Shown: positions 17,864 to 26,777, counted from the stretch's first letter. The stretch is 64,000 nucleotides of DNA from G963676205 sp964342525 (GCA_964342525.1 CAYFGQ010000002.1:65714-129713); one strand, 5' to 3'. Program-made: numbers and translations. The notes: generated by a model not told the origin, from the letters alone.

Positions 17864-18733
17864 ATGAAAGAAATATTAGATATTTATTACCAAAATAAAG
17901 ATTATATTGAAAACTTTTTACAAGAAACACTAGATACAAATTTTGAAACTTTAGAAAATGTAAAAAAAGATAACTATAAAAAACTATACAATATCTTTGT
18001 CTCCCTAGAGCTTGTTTATATTGTGGATAAAGATTCTAAAAAACAGATATCAGAAAATATATTTAGAGGAAAATCTGATAAATCAAGAAAAGGGGAATCA
18101 AGAGATTACCTTATAAAAAAACTTCAAATAGATGAAAATATAGATACTGGATTTACAAAACCATATAAAAGTGGTGCTACAAAAAATATGTGTATAACCA
18201 TGTCTAAAAAAGAAGGAAATAAAATATACTTTTTTGATTTTAATCTTATAACCTTACTTCAAAGACTGGAGTTGATTGATGCAAATAGTTCCTTTAGAAA
18301 AATGACTAAGACCTTTTATGCTATCACTGGTTTTTCAATGGTATTTTTATCCCTATTTATTGTGATTTATGCCATGTATAGTTTTGGGAGTAGTTTCTTA
18401 AGTGAAGAGGGAGTAAGTATAGAATCTATATTTAAACCAATCATTGCCCTCACCTTAGGTTTAGCCATATTTGATCTAGCAAAAACAGTTCTAGAACAAG
18501 AGGTGTTTTTTAAAAGCTATAGCCAAAATTCTAAACTTGAAGTTAAGACCCTTACAAAGTTTTTGATCAGTATCATTATCGCTTTATCCATTGAAGCGCT
18601 TATGGTTGTATTTAAGATTGCCATTGAGAACTATGATAAGATGATAAATGCCTTTTATCTTATATCTGGTGTATCTATATTTATCATCTCACTATCAATT
18701 TTTGTTTATCTTACAAAAAAGAAAAAAGCATAA
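17864..18733 (+). CDS. hypothetical membrane protein
   Basis: About 289 residues from the ATG at 17864, chosen because of the AAAAAGGA ribosome site 6 bases upstream and a -10 box at 17836. The N-terminal half (1-145) is charged and soluble with many Lys and Asp; the C-terminal half has four hydrophobic helices, roughly at 157-179, 195-217, 235-252 and 263-285. It is transcribed away from the pst operon. I do not recognise the family. A cytoplasmic domain joined to a four-helix membrane part suggests a sensor or membrane anchor, but that is a guess. Confidence 0.7.
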   Translation: MKEILDIYYQNKDYIENFLQETLDTNFETLENVKKDNYKKLYNIFVSLELVYIVDKDSKKQISENIFRGKSDKSRKGESRDYLIKKLQIDENIDTGFTKPYKSGATKNMCITMSKKEGNKIYFFDFNLITLLQRLELIDANSSFRKMTKTFYAITGFSMVFLSLFIVIYAMYSFGSSFLSEEGVSIESIFKPIIALTLGLAIFDLAKTVLEQEVFFKSYSQNSKLEVKTLTKFLISIIIALSIEALMVVFKIAIENYDKMINAFYLISGVSIFIISLSIFVYLTKKKKA

Positions 18734-18760
18734 TGATACCTTTCATTTACCACAAAATGT

Positions 18761-18810
18761 TATAATTTCTAAAATTATCCAAATTGTGCAATAGAGTTTG
18801 CATAATTTGG
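18761..18810 (+). promoter_or_regulatory. htrA promoter and 5' leader hairpin
   Basis: TATAAT at 18761-18766 is a clear -10 element. Just after the expected start, CCAAATTGTGCA (18779-18790) and TGCATAATTTGG (18799-18810) make a 12-bp stem with one G-U pair and an 8-base loop. The AAGGAG ribosome site follows the stem, so the hairpin caps the 5' end of the htrA message, or at DNA level is an operator. Confidence 0.5.
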
Positions 18811-18829
18811 AATTAATAAAGGAGAATTT

Positions 18830-20191
18830 ATGAAATTATTAACAACATTTATTATTTTAATATCAAGCCTAAATCTCTTTGCTTTAGAGATTAAAGATGC
18901 CCCAAACAACTTAGAGAGACAAGTACCAGAAAAAGGAATATTACTCTCTTACAATGAATCCATTAAAGATGCAAGAAAAACAGTTGTAAATATCTCAACA
19001 ACGAAAACAGTTGAGACCAGTTACCAAAATAATCCATTTTTCAATGACCCATTTTTTGAACAATTCTTTGGGAAACAATTTAGAGAACAAGCCCCACAAA
19101 AAAGACAACAAGGCTCATTGGGATCAGGTGTAATTATCTCTGCTGATGGATATATCATCACAAACAATCACGTAATATCTGGTGCAGATAAGATAAAAGT
19201 AACAATCCCTAGCGATGATAACACTGAATATGAAGCAAAGATCATAGGAACAGATGAAAAAAGTGATTTAGCTGTAATCAAAATAGAAGCTAAAAATCTA
19301 AACTTTGTAAAATTTGCTGATTCAAGTGAAGCAAAAGTTGGTGATGTGGTGTTTGCTATAGGTAACCCTTTTGGTGTGGGTGAGAGTGTGACAAGTGGTA
19401 TAATCTCAGCCCTAAATAAAACAGGTGTAGGAATAGCAGCCTATGAAAACTTTATCCAAACAGATGCCTCAATCAATCCAGGAAATAGTGGTGGTGCTTT
19501 AGTGGATAGTAGAGGAGCACTTATAGGTATCAATACAGCTATCATCTCAAGAAGCGGTGGAAATGTAGGTATAGGATTTGCTATCCCTTCAAATATGGCA
19601 AAAGCCATTATAAAAAGCCTAGTAGAAACTGGTAAGGTAAGCCGTGGATATCTTGGCGTATCTATCTCTGATGTGACAGGTGATCTTAAGAACTTCTATG
19701 GAAATCAAAAGGGTGCTCTAGTAATGAACGTAGAAGATGACACCCCTGCAAAAAAAGCTGGAATCCAAAGGGGTGACCTTATCATCAAGGTAGCAAATAA
19801 AGAGATAAAAAACTCTAATGATCTTAGAAATAGTGTAGGCTTTATGGCACCAGGATCAAAGGTAAAAGTGGTAGTGATAAGAGATAAAAAGAAAATCACT
19901 TTAGATGTAACTCTAGCCTCTTTAAAAGGAGAAGTACAAAATACAAGTGATGGATATAAAGCCCTAGATGGTTTAACTCTATTAGAAGAACAAAATCTTG
20001 TAATTATCAAAAAAGTTGAGCCAAATTCAAAAGCCCAAGAGAAAGGACTAAAAGCTGGAGATTATATTATCCAAATTGAAGGTATTCCTGTAACATCTAT
20101 CAAAACCTTAAAACAAGCCCTTAAAAAATATAATGGAGACAAAAGAGTTTATATTCAAAGGGAAGGAAGAATTTATATTGTAGTTATGTAG
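18830..20191 (+). CDS. htrA: periplasmic serine protease HtrA/DegP
   Basis: 453 residues. A signal peptide (1-18, ending LNLFA) targets it to the periplasm. The trypsin-like domain has the triad histidine in ITNNHVI, aspartate in KSDLAVIKI and serine in GNSGGALV. Two PDZ domains follow (about 260-350 and 370-450), with the binding loop RGYLGVSI. It degrades or refolds damaged envelope proteins. It has its own promoter and a good AAGGAG ribosome site. Its last bases are also found as a decayed copy at 20931-21015. Confidence 0.95.
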   Translation: MKLLTTFIILISSLNLFALEIKDAPNNLERQVPEKGILLSYNESIKDARKTVVNISTTKTVETSYQNNPFFNDPFFEQFFGKQFREQAPQKRQQGSLGSGVIISADGYIITNNHVISGADKIKVTIPSDDNTEYEAKIIGTDEKSDLAVIKIEAKNLNFVKFADSSEAKVGDVVFAIGNPFGVGESVTSGIISALNKTGVGIAAYENFIQTDASINPGNSGGALVDSRGALIGINTAIISRSGGNVGIGFAIPSNMAKAIIKSLVETGKVSRGYLGVSISDVTGDLKNFYGNQKGALVMNVEDDTPAKKAGIQRGDLIIKVANKEIKNSNDLRNSVGFMAPGSKVKVVVIRDKKKITLDVTLASLKGEVQNTSDGYKALDGLTLLEEQNLVIIKKVEPNSKAQEKGLKAGDYIIQIEGIPVTSIKTLKQALKKYNGDKRVYIQREGRIYIVVM

Positions 20192-20270
20192 GCAGCTTTG
20201 GCTGTTTGCATAAGATTTTAAAAGTTAAACTTATATTAGATATACTTCTATAAATCTATAAAGGTTCTTT

Positions 20271-20816
20271 TTGGATACTCCTATAGTATTAGTCTTATTT
20301 TTATACTTTATAATGAAAACATCCGATCCTTCGCTATCTCCTAAAACTCACTATATCTACGAAAATGGTGACTTAGAAATATCTATGGGATTAAGCTCTA
20401 AACATATAGAAACAAAGTACCTACAAAATAAAGAAATAGAAACAAATCTTTATGGAATTGATACAAATCTAAAATTTTTTCCTTTTGATAATAAGTACCT
20501 TTTTTTTGGGATAGGTTATCAATATTTAACAAACAATGATGAAGAGAGAATCACATACAATTCAGTATATCTTCCTATTGGTATCGATGTTGAATATTTT
20601 GGTCTATATTATGTATTGGGAGCTAATAAGATTAAAAACTTATATGAAAATAAAATTACTGGTTCAGAAGAAGGGGCACATATATACTTTAGACTACATG
20701 AAAATATGTCTTTACATTTAGGAATCACAAATTTAGAAATGCAAGAAGAAAACGATTCTGAAGATTATAACTATTCAGGAAAATCATATAATGTATCGCT
20801 TCAATATATTTTCTAA
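20271..20816 (+). CDS. outer-membrane-like protein, tandem family copy 1
   Basis: 181 residues from a TTG start with AAGG 6 bases upstream. A short hydrophobic N-terminus (DTPIVLVLFLYFIM) could be a signal sequence. The rest alternates polar and hydrophobic residues and ends in the aromatic YNVSLQYIF, as do small beta-barrel outer membrane proteins. It is paralogous to the two following genes: all share a GL.SR/SK.. (M)E.(Q/K) start, a KxFPF-type strand, the GxGxQ(Y/F)L(T/I)N block and the C-terminal SYNxSL.F motif. Function unknown to me. Confidence 0.7.
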   Translation: MDTPIVLVLFLYFIMKTSDPSLSPKTHYIYENGDLEISMGLSSKHIETKYLQNKEIETNLYGIDTNLKFFPFDNKYLFFGIGYQYLTNNDEERITYNSVYLPIGIDVEYFGLYYVLGANKIKNLYENKITGSEEGAHIYFRLHENMSLHLGITNLEMQEENDSEDYNYSGKSYNVSLQYIF

Positions 20817-20935
20817 TTTGATAATTTCTTCAACTTCACAATATAATTATGCCCCAATAGATCACAAAAAATACACTAGAAAATAAAGCCATAAAAGATA
20901 TCATAGATATAAGATATAGCCCTATAGATTTTATA
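20817..20935 (-). pseudogene. decayed copy of the 3' end of the CysZ-like gene
   Basis: This stretch matches the terminal ~120 bases of the CysZ-like gene at 22200-22325 almost throughout (shared words CAACTTCACAATATAATTAT, AAATAAAGCCATAAAAG and TATCATAGATATAAGATA). It has scattered substitutions and no intact frame. It lies directly after paralogue 1, just as the real gene lies directly after paralogue 3, so it is a relic of a segmental duplication. Confidence 0.85.
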
Positions 20936-21020
20936 TCCAAAGGAAAGGAAGAATCTATATTGTAGTGTAGACAAATAGCTTTAGCTGTTTGCCTACACTC
21001 TTAAAAGTTACACGAAATAT
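20931..21020 (+). pseudogene. decayed copy of the 3' end of htrA
   Basis: The region matches 20149-20240, the last codons of htrA plus downstream sequence: GGAAGGAAGAAT..TATATTGTAG, then TAGCTTTAGCTGTTTGC against CAGCTTTGGCTGTTTGC, then TTAAAAGTTA. It abuts the CysZ-like relic, so the join marks the boundary of a tandem duplication of the htrA-end/barrel/cysZ-end unit. Confidence 0.85.
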
Positions 21021-21071
21021 ATAGCTTTTTAGATAATATCTTTTCACTAAAATTTATAAGGTATTATTTCT

Positions 21072-21626
21072 GTGTCTTTTCTTTTAAATTTACTCAGTTC
21101 TGGATTAATAGCTAGTAGTTCAGGAACTCCTTCCTCTTCAGAAGTTTCACCATCAGATGTTGATTTTTCTGTTGGACTAGCTTCAAGATATATGGAAATT
21201 CAAAAACAAGATGAAGATATAAGAACTAAAACCTTATATGGAGCAGAATTAGTATTAAGAGTATTCCCTCATTCAAATATTAATAAGTATTTTTTCTTAG
21301 GATTTGGAGCACAATTTTTAACAAATCATTATAAACAAAAAGTTGACTATGATTATTACTATTTTCCATTTGGTTTAGATTTTGATAAATTTGGTGTATA
21401 TTATTCATTTGGTTCAGGAACACTAAAAGGCTATCATGAGAAGGAACTCTACATATCGGATGATGATGGAATATATATTTATTTCAAAACCAATAATCTA
21501 TATCTTCATATAGGAAAAACTAATTTAAGAATACATGAAAAAGACGATACTATTTTTAGTTATCACAATAAAACCCCTAGTTATGTAGGAGAATCCTTTA
21601 ACGTATCCCTACAATATACCTTTTAA
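21072..21626 (+). CDS. outer-membrane-like protein, tandem family copy 2
   Basis: 184 residues from a GTG start with AAGG about 11 bases upstream. The N-terminus MSFLLNLLSSGLIASSSGTPSSS is hydrophobic then Ser-rich, suggesting export. The body (VDFSVGLASRYMEIQ...) shares the barrel-like pattern of its neighbours and ends SFNVSLQYTF with a terminal Phe, the usual sorting signal of outer membrane barrels. Predicted eight short strands, but this was judged by eye only. It is 13 bases from copy 3. Confidence 0.7.
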   Translation: MSFLLNLLSSGLIASSSGTPSSSEVSPSDVDFSVGLASRYMEIQKQDEDIRTKTLYGAELVLRVFPHSNINKYFFLGFGAQFLTNHYKQKVDYDYYYFPFGLDFDKFGVYYSFGSGTLKGYHEKELYISDDDGIYIYFKTNNLYLHIGKTNLRIHEKDDTIFSYHNKTPSYVGESFNVSLQYTF

Positions 21627-21639
21627 TTAGGATTTATTT

Positions 21640-22203
21640 ATGGCAGTTGGTTTTCTTTTAGATGTACTTGTAACTGGTGGTCTCTCGGGAATCGTTCCAT
21701 CTACACCTAAATCTGAATCAAACTATTGGGCAGATGATGATAAAATAAGAGTAGATTTTAATATGGGACTTACATCAAGATATCTAGAAGTTCAATATTT
21801 AAATAACGAACATAAAGAAGTCAACCTTCATGGTATAGATTTATCTCTAAAAATATTTCCCTTTAAAAGCCAATATTTTTTTGCAAGTATAGGTGGGCAA
21901 TATCTTATAAATAGCATTAATAATACGGATGTAAAACTTACTAACTTTTCAACTTCTCTAGGTTTAGAATTTAATTACTTTGGAATCTATACTACTATGG
22001 GTACTAATGATGTAGAAAACCTTTATTCATCAACTTTAGAATCTAATGAACTAGGGATCAACACATATCTTAAACTTTTTGATGACCTATCTTTACATTT
22101 TGGTATAACGGACCTTAAAATGTGGGAAAAAGGATCTCCATCAGGTAGTAAAATTGAATATACTGGAACAAGTTATAACACATCCTTAATATTTAATTTT
22201 TAA
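21640..22203 (+). CDS. outer-membrane-like protein, tandem family copy 3
   Basis: 187 residues, ATG start with AGGATTT upstream. N-terminal MAVGFLLDVLVTGGLSGIVPS is hydrophobic. The body (VDFNMGLTSRYLEVQ) is closest to copy 1 in several blocks (NLHGIDLSLKIFPF against NLYGIDTNLKFFPF) and ends TSYNTSLIFNF. Its stop codon overlaps the stop of the convergent CysZ-like gene by 4 bases. Three adjacent paralogues in one strand orientation point to repeated local duplication and divergence of a surface protein. Confidence 0.7.
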   Translation: MAVGFLLDVLVTGGLSGIVPSTPKSESNYWADDDKIRVDFNMGLTSRYLEVQYLNNEHKEVNLHGIDLSLKIFPFKSQYFFASIGGQYLINSINNTDVKLTNFSTSLGLEFNYFGIYTTMGTNDVENLYSSTLESNELGINTYLKLFDDLSLHFGITDLKMWEKGSPSGSKIEYTGTSYNTSLIFNF

Positions 22204-22997
22204 TTACTCTCTTTTTCCAACTTCACAATATAATTATGCCCCAAATAAATCACAAAAAACACTGTAGAAAATAAAGCCATAAAAGGTATCATAGATATAA
22301 GATAAAGCCCAAAAGATTTTATCCTCATCTCATTTTTATACTTATGTTTTAAAAGTACAAAATCCTCTTCTCTCATCAAAGTTGATCCAACATCAAAGTG
22401 TAGCATCTTATGGAAAAAATAGAAAAATGGAAGATTAAAAGCTACTATATTTACTATAGGTATAAAATATAAAGGGATCAAAAGAAAAAATAAAACTATC
22501 ATAAAAAAGATATGTTTTATAGTAAAAGTTATAGTAGAAAAAATAGTTCCATAGCCTTTAAATTCTAAATCTTCATAGTGTCTATCACGTATTTTTGATA
22601 ATATTTGTGGAGTTAAAAATCCTATTATTATAAGAGCAATAAAAAGTGAAAAAATCATTACAAATAAAGTACCTACAGTATAAAGTAAAAATCCTACAAT
22701 TCCAGATGTAATAGAAAATTTCAATAGATAATCAATGATACCTATTCCTGTGTAAGATTCATTTATAGTAGTAACATTCTCTTGTCCATTGATAGTCTCA
22801 ACATGGGTTTGTTCCATCTGGATAGTAGAGTTTTCTAAAGAGTCCACAAAATCCCCTGCAACAACAAAGAAAAATATATACATCACAGCTAAAGTGATAA
22901 TAAGTGGATATAAAGCTACTTTTAACATTGACTTAGTAAAAAAATCTTTTACACTTCTTGATAATATTTCAAATTCATTCATAAACAAATTATACAT
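22200..22997 (-). CDS. EI24/CysZ-like integral membrane protein
   Basis: 265 residues with four strongly hydrophobic regions (about 25-48, 90-130, 165-195, 235-258). The segment FVALxxxIGFLTPQIL and the LPFYFFHKMLHFDVGSTLM-like loop are characteristic of the EI24 domain family that includes CysZ, a sulfate permease feeding cysteine synthesis; a cysK gene occurs elsewhere in the window. Start choice is uncertain: ATGs at 22997 and 22982 both lack a good ribosome site. The sulfate role is inferred from the family only. Confidence 0.65.
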   Translation of the reverse strand: MYNLFMNEFEILSRSVKDFFTKSMLKVALYPLIITLAVMYIFFFVVAGDFVDSLENSTIQMEQTHVETINGQENVTTINESYTGIGIIDYLLKFSITSGIVGFLLYTVGTLFVMIFSLFIALIIIGFLTPQILSKIRDRHYEDLEFKGYGTIFSTITFTIKHIFFMIVLFFLLIPLYFIPIVNIVAFNLPFFYFFHKMLHFDVGSTLMREEDFVLLKHKYKNEMRIKSFGLYLISMIPFMALFSTVFFVIYLGHNYIVKLEKESN

Positions 22998-23150
22998 AAG
23001 TTTATATAAAATTGAATTACATCACCAACTTACAGTTTACTTAAACAAACTTTTATAATCTTTTCGATATTATTGCGCACTTCAGTGAAAACTGGACATT
23101 AAAACCTGCTGGTACAATGATATCGGCTACAAAACCAAAGGAGAAATTTA

Positions 23151-23504
23151 ATGGCTAGAATTAGACATTATGAGACGATGTTCATCGTTAAGCCTACTCT
23201 TACAGAAGAAGAGACTAAGGCACAAATCGAGCAAGTAATTGCTAACATAGAAAAAAATGGTGGAGAGATCGTAGCTACTGATGATATGGGAACTAGACCT
23301 TTAGCTTATGAAATTAAGAAGAACAAAAGAGGTTACTACTTCGTAATCTACTTTAAAGCACCTTCTGAGTCAATCTTAGAACTTGAAAGAACATATAGAA
23401 TCAATGAAGAAATCTTAAGATTCATCTTTATTAAATATGAGAACAAAAAAGAGATCGCTGCATGGACTGCACTAAGCGATGAGGCTGCTAAAAAAGCAAG
23501 CTAA
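23151..23504 (+). CDS. rpsF: 30S ribosomal protein S6
   Basis: 117 residues. The N-terminal MARIRHYETMFIVKPTLTEEE and the RPLAYEIKKNKRGYYFVIYF segment are diagnostic for S6, which binds 16S rRNA as a dimer with S18. A full AAAGGAG ribosome site lies 8 bases upstream. It begins the conserved rpsF-ssb-rpsR operon. Confidence 0.97.
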   Translation: MARIRHYETMFIVKPTLTEEETKAQIEQVIANIEKNGGEIVATDDMGTRPLAYEIKKNKRGYYFVIYFKAPSESILELERTYRINEEILRFIFIKYENKKEIAAWTALSDEAAKKAS

Positions 23505-23516
23505 GAAGGATTATTA

Positions 23517-24089
23517 ATGTATAACAAAGTTGTAATGGCCGGACATGTAACTAGAGATATTGAATTAAGATATCTTCCTAGTGGGGCAGCAGTTGCGAGA
23601 TCAGCTATTGCTACAAATTTCAGATATAAATCTGGAACAGGTGAACAAAAAGATGAAACTTGTTTTTTAGATTTTAATGTATTTGGAAAACAGGCTGAAG
23701 TTTTAAATCAATATGTAAGAAAAGGCTCAAAAGTTCTACTTGAGGGTAGACTTGTATTTGAGCAGTGGACTGCACAAGATGGATCAAACAGAAGCAGACA
23801 CTCTTTAAGAGTAGATAACTTTACGTTCCTTGATAATAAAGGTGACAACCAAGGCCAAGGTGGTGGATATAATGCTAACTCTGGTTATGATAATGCACCA
23901 CAACAACAGCAACATCAAGGTGGTTATAACCAACAACAAAATAGTTATCAACAGCCACAGCAACAACAATCATACAATAATCAACAAGCTCAAAATATGG
24001 GACAGCAAGGTGGTATGGGTGCACAGCAACAGCAACAAGCTCACCAAATACCTGAATATGATATAGACGAAGACGAAATACCGTTTTAG
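23517..24089 (+). CDS. ssb: single-stranded DNA-binding protein
   Basis: 190 residues. The OB fold occupies residues 1-105 (MYNKVVMAGHVTRDIELRYL, then FLDFNVFGKQAE and LLEGRLVFEQW). A long linker of mostly Gln, Asn and Gly follows (about 110-178), and the acidic tip DIDEDEIPF ends the protein, as needed to recruit replication and repair partners. The linker is unusually glutamine-rich. It lies 12 bases after rpsF. Confidence 0.97.
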   Translation: MYNKVVMAGHVTRDIELRYLPSGAAVARSAIATNFRYKSGTGEQKDETCFLDFNVFGKQAEVLNQYVRKGSKVLLEGRLVFEQWTAQDGSNRSRHSLRVDNFTFLDNKGDNQGQGGGYNANSGYDNAPQQQQHQGGYNQQQNSYQQPQQQQSYNNQQAQNMGQQGGMGAQQQQQAHQIPEYDIDEDEIPF

Positions 24090-24104
24090 TAGAAGGAAAT
24101 AAAA

Positions 24105-24368
24105 ATGGCTGAAAAAAGAAAATATTCAAAAAAATTCTGTAAATATACAGAGATGAAAGTAGATTACATTGATTATAAAAGAACTGATCTTTTAAAAATT
24201 TCAATGAGTGAAAGAGGTAAGATCATGCCTAGAAGATTAACTGGAAATGCAAAAAATATGCAAGAAATGGTTGAGACGGCAATCAAAAGAGCAAGACACA
24301 TGGCACTTGTTCCTTACATCGTAGATACAAAAGCTGTAACAGATGCAGCTTACGCTAAACACAACTAG
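24105..24368 (+). CDS. rpsR: 30S ribosomal protein S18
   Basis: 87 residues with the S18 core KRTDLLKISMSERGKIMPRR and ending shortly after AIKRARHMALVPYI. It is basic and binds S6 on the platform of the small subunit. The N-terminal Cys in KKFCKYTE belongs to a common S18 variant. It has a AAGGAAAT ribosome site and is followed by a strong terminator. Confidence 0.97.
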   Translation: MAEKRKYSKKFCKYTEMKVDYIDYKRTDLLKISMSERGKIMPRRLTGNAKNMQEMVETAIKRARHMALVPYIVDTKAVTDAAYAKHN

Positions 24369-24385
24369 TATATAATTTCTACAAG

Positions 24386-24424
24386 AAAAAAGGGGGAGAC
24401 AATATTTTGTCTCCCCTTTTTTTT
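24386..24424 (+). terminator. intrinsic terminator after rpsR
   Basis: GGGGAGAC (24393-24400) pairs with GTCTCCCC (24409-24416), loop AATATTTT, followed by eight Ts. An A-run on the left side may let it work in both directions. Confidence 0.9.
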
Positions 24425-24551
24425 AGCTAAAAAGTAAAAACTAAAAATGGATGACAAACAAATACTTACGTAATCTGAAATCACTAATTTATATTCTCAC
24501 TTCAAAGTAGCTCAAAAACTTTTACCTTTTAGATTTTAGTTTTTAGCTCTC

Positions 24552-25523
24552 TTAGCTTTCTGTAAGTATCTTCATTCTATCATCTTCAAGCTCAATATAA
24601 AGCTCTTTAATATCATTTGATTTATAGTTTTTAGTTTGATAGTTTTGTTTCATCATAACTTTAAAGATTTTCTTTTGATCTGAGTTTGGATAAGGCATCA
24701 CATTTATATCTTCAAAATCTATGCTTTTAGCTTCATTTCTTGAAAACAACCTTCTTTTATAGCTTTTAAACTGCTCATATCTCATACCACCATATTTTCT
24801 AAATCTATCTGAATAAAAAGAAAGATATGTATCTATATCACTATTTTTCCAAGAATCTCTCCATTGGTATACTTGAGCTAAAACTGAGCTAATATCTTCA
24901 ACAGATACTTTTATCTTACCTTTTTCTTCTATCATCAAAATAGAGTTTTTAAAATCAAACTTTTTATTTAGTTTTTTGATACTTTTATTTTCAAGTGCAA
25001 TACATCCTTGAGTGAACTCTTCCCTATCTCCATTTTTAGGTAAACCATGTATCCAGATTCCATGTCCATTTTTCTTTTGAAGTTTATCATATGCGTTTGG
25101 ATAAGATGTTACAAATGCAAGTGGACCATAAAAAGGATCAAGGTTTTTTGATAACCTATTTGTAAGCTCATAAGTTCCTACAGGTGTTTTTAGATCACCT
25201 TCAACCTGCTTATCTCCCTTACCTTTACCTATAAATACACTTTGTGAAAATTCTTCTTTGAAGCCTTTACCATTTCTAGAATAAAGTTTTAAATTTTTCA
25301 TATCTTTTTGACATACTAAAATATGATCTATAGATTCATAATAACCTTTAGATATATCTTTATCTTTTAAATAATTTGCCCAATACTCTTTTTTCTGTAA
25401 GTTTCTATCAAGTTCTTTTTGAACTTTTTCAATTCCATGTAATCTATATAACTCAACTAAGTCTTTACTATTTGCAAAAATATTTGTACAAATTAGTACA
25501 CTCAAAATAACTAATAATTTCAA
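24552..25523 (-). CDS. periplasmic L,D-transpeptidase-fold peptidoglycan enzyme (Csd6/Pgp2-like)
   Basis: 323 residues with a signal peptide (MKLLVILSVLICTNIFA). The YkuD-type domain around residues 90-205 has the conserved histidine in HGIWIHGLPKNG and the catalytic cysteine in FTQGCIALEN. A C-terminal NTF2-like part follows (VYQWRDSWKNSDIDTYLSFY). This two-domain layout is that of Helicobacter Csd6 and Campylobacter Pgp2, L,D-carboxypeptidases that trim the peptide stem and set cell shape. The divergent neighbour is an M23 endopeptidase of the same shape pathway, which supports the assignment. Confidence 0.82.
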   Translation of the reverse strand: MKLLVILSVLICTNIFANSKDLVELYRLHGIEKVQKELDRNLQKKEYWANYLKDKDISKGYYESIDHILVCQKDMKNLKLYSRNGKGFKEEFSQSVFIGKGKGDKQVEGDLKTPVGTYELTNRLSKNLDPFYGPLAFVTSYPNAYDKLQKKNGHGIWIHGLPKNGDREEFTQGCIALENKSIKKLNKKFDFKNSILMIEEKGKIKVSVEDISSVLAQVYQWRDSWKNSDIDTYLSFYSDRFRKYGGMRYEQFKSYKRRLFSRNEAKSIDFEDINVMPYPNSDQKKIFKVMMKQNYQTKNYKSNDIKELYIELEDDRMKILTES

Positions 25524-25601
25524 AAAATAATCCCTATATACCTAAATTTTAGAAGATTTATTATATAATATAAGCGATAAATTTTAACATAAAGAGTTTA
25601 A

Positions 25602-26774
25602 TTGAGACTACTAATAGTTTTTTTTATAGCACTGACACATTTATTTGGGTCACATGCAGAGGAACTTAACTGGGAAAAGGGAACTACCCTACTCACTTTT
25701 TTAAATAAACATAAGATTCCACAAGATATATATTTTAATCAATCTAAAACCGACCAAGAGTTATGCTCTGAGATAGTAGCTGGTGTAAAATACCATATAC
25801 TTTTTGATGATGAAAAGAAACTAAGACAAGCACTAATTCCAATCAGTGAAGAGATGCAATTACATATCACTAGAGATGAGGGAAAATTTGCCTTAGATAT
25901 CATCCCAATTGAGTTTGAAGAGACAACTCAAACCATCACGATACCTACAAATGTATCACCATATATTGATATTTTGGAACATACAGCAAATAAACCTTTA
26001 GCAAATGAACTTTTAAGAACATTCAAAAAGAGTGTAAACTTTAAAAGGATGAGAAAAGGTGATCTAGTATCTATCAAATATACTCAAAGAATCCGTATGG
26101 GACAATATTTTGGTATGCCAAAAGTTCATGGTGCAATGGTAGAAGTAAGAAAGAAAAAACACTTTATCTTTGAAAATATCAATGATGGTCAATACTATGA
26201 TGATAAGGGTAGAAGCCTTACAAACTATTTCTTTAAAATTCCAGTTAGAAATGCTAGGGTTTCTAGTGGGTTTACTTACAAAAGATTCCACCCTATTTTA
26301 AAAAGATATAGAGCTCACCTTGGGGTTGATTATGCTGCTCCTGTTGGAAGACCTATTTATGCCACAAGTGATGGTAAAATCATCCATAGAGGAAGAAAAG
26401 GTGGTTATGGTAAAACTATCATCATAAGACACTCTGGTGGTTATAAATCTTTATATGCCCATATGCATAAATATAAAGGTGGACTTAGAGTTGGATCAAG
26501 GGTAAAACAAGGTCAGCTCATAGGTTATGTGGGAAGTACAGGAAGAAGTACTGGACCACACTTACACTTTGGTATCTACAAAAATGGAAGAGCAGTAAAC
26601 CCAGCTAAATTAGTAAAACTTAGAAAAGAGAAACTATTTGGGAAATCTAAAAAAACATATTTAGCAAATATCAAACCTCTTAAAGAGGAACTTAAAAATT
26701 CAAAAGTTAGTGAAAAACACTTAAAACTTAATCATATTGCAAAAAAGACTACTTTTAATAATACAGAGAGTTAA
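25602..26774 (+). CDS. M23 metallopeptidase (Csd3/Pgp3-like)
   Basis: 390 residues from a TTG start, with a signal peptide (LLIVFFIALTHLFGSHA). The LytM domain (about 215-340) has the zinc ligands in HLGVDYAAP and HLHFGIYKNGRAVNP, with the further histidine in YAHMHKYKGG. The N-terminal 200 residues form the inhibitory/LytM-linker region as in Helicobacter Csd3 (HdpA), a D,D-endopeptidase and carboxypeptidase. Together with the adjacent Csd6-like enzyme it would relax and trim the wall. The ribosome site is weak, so the exact start is uncertain. Confidence 0.85.
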   Translation: MRLLIVFFIALTHLFGSHAEELNWEKGTTLLTFLNKHKIPQDIYFNQSKTDQELCSEIVAGVKYHILFDDEKKLRQALIPISEEMQLHITRDEGKFALDIIPIEFEETTQTITIPTNVSPYIDILEHTANKPLANELLRTFKKSVNFKRMRKGDLVSIKYTQRIRMGQYFGMPKVHGAMVEVRKKKHFIFENINDGQYYDDKGRSLTNYFFKIPVRNARVSSGFTYKRFHPILKRYRAHLGVDYAAPVGRPIYATSDGKIIHRGRKGGYGKTIIIRHSGGYKSLYAHMHKYKGGLRVGSRVKQGQLIGYVGSTGRSTGPHLHFGIYKNGRAVNPAKLVKLRKEKLFGKSKKTYLANIKPLKEELKNSKVSEKHLKLNHIAKKTTFNNTES

Positions 26775-26777
26775 TAG

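Noticed and set aside
23059..23150. S6:S18-binding autoregulatory leader before rpsF
   Set aside because: Such leaders are known in bacteria, but I could not place the CCG bulge and paired arms with confidence here.
23830..24066. Asn/Ile/Thr-rich frames inside ssb on both strands
   Set aside because: They arise from the CAA-rich linker of ssb read in other frames and have no ribosome site.
24425..24548. Long inverted repeat with AGCTAAAAA and TTTTTAGCT between rpsR and the L,D-transpeptidase gene
   Set aside because: The arms are low-complexity A/T runs with several mismatches; no more than AT-rich background could be supported.
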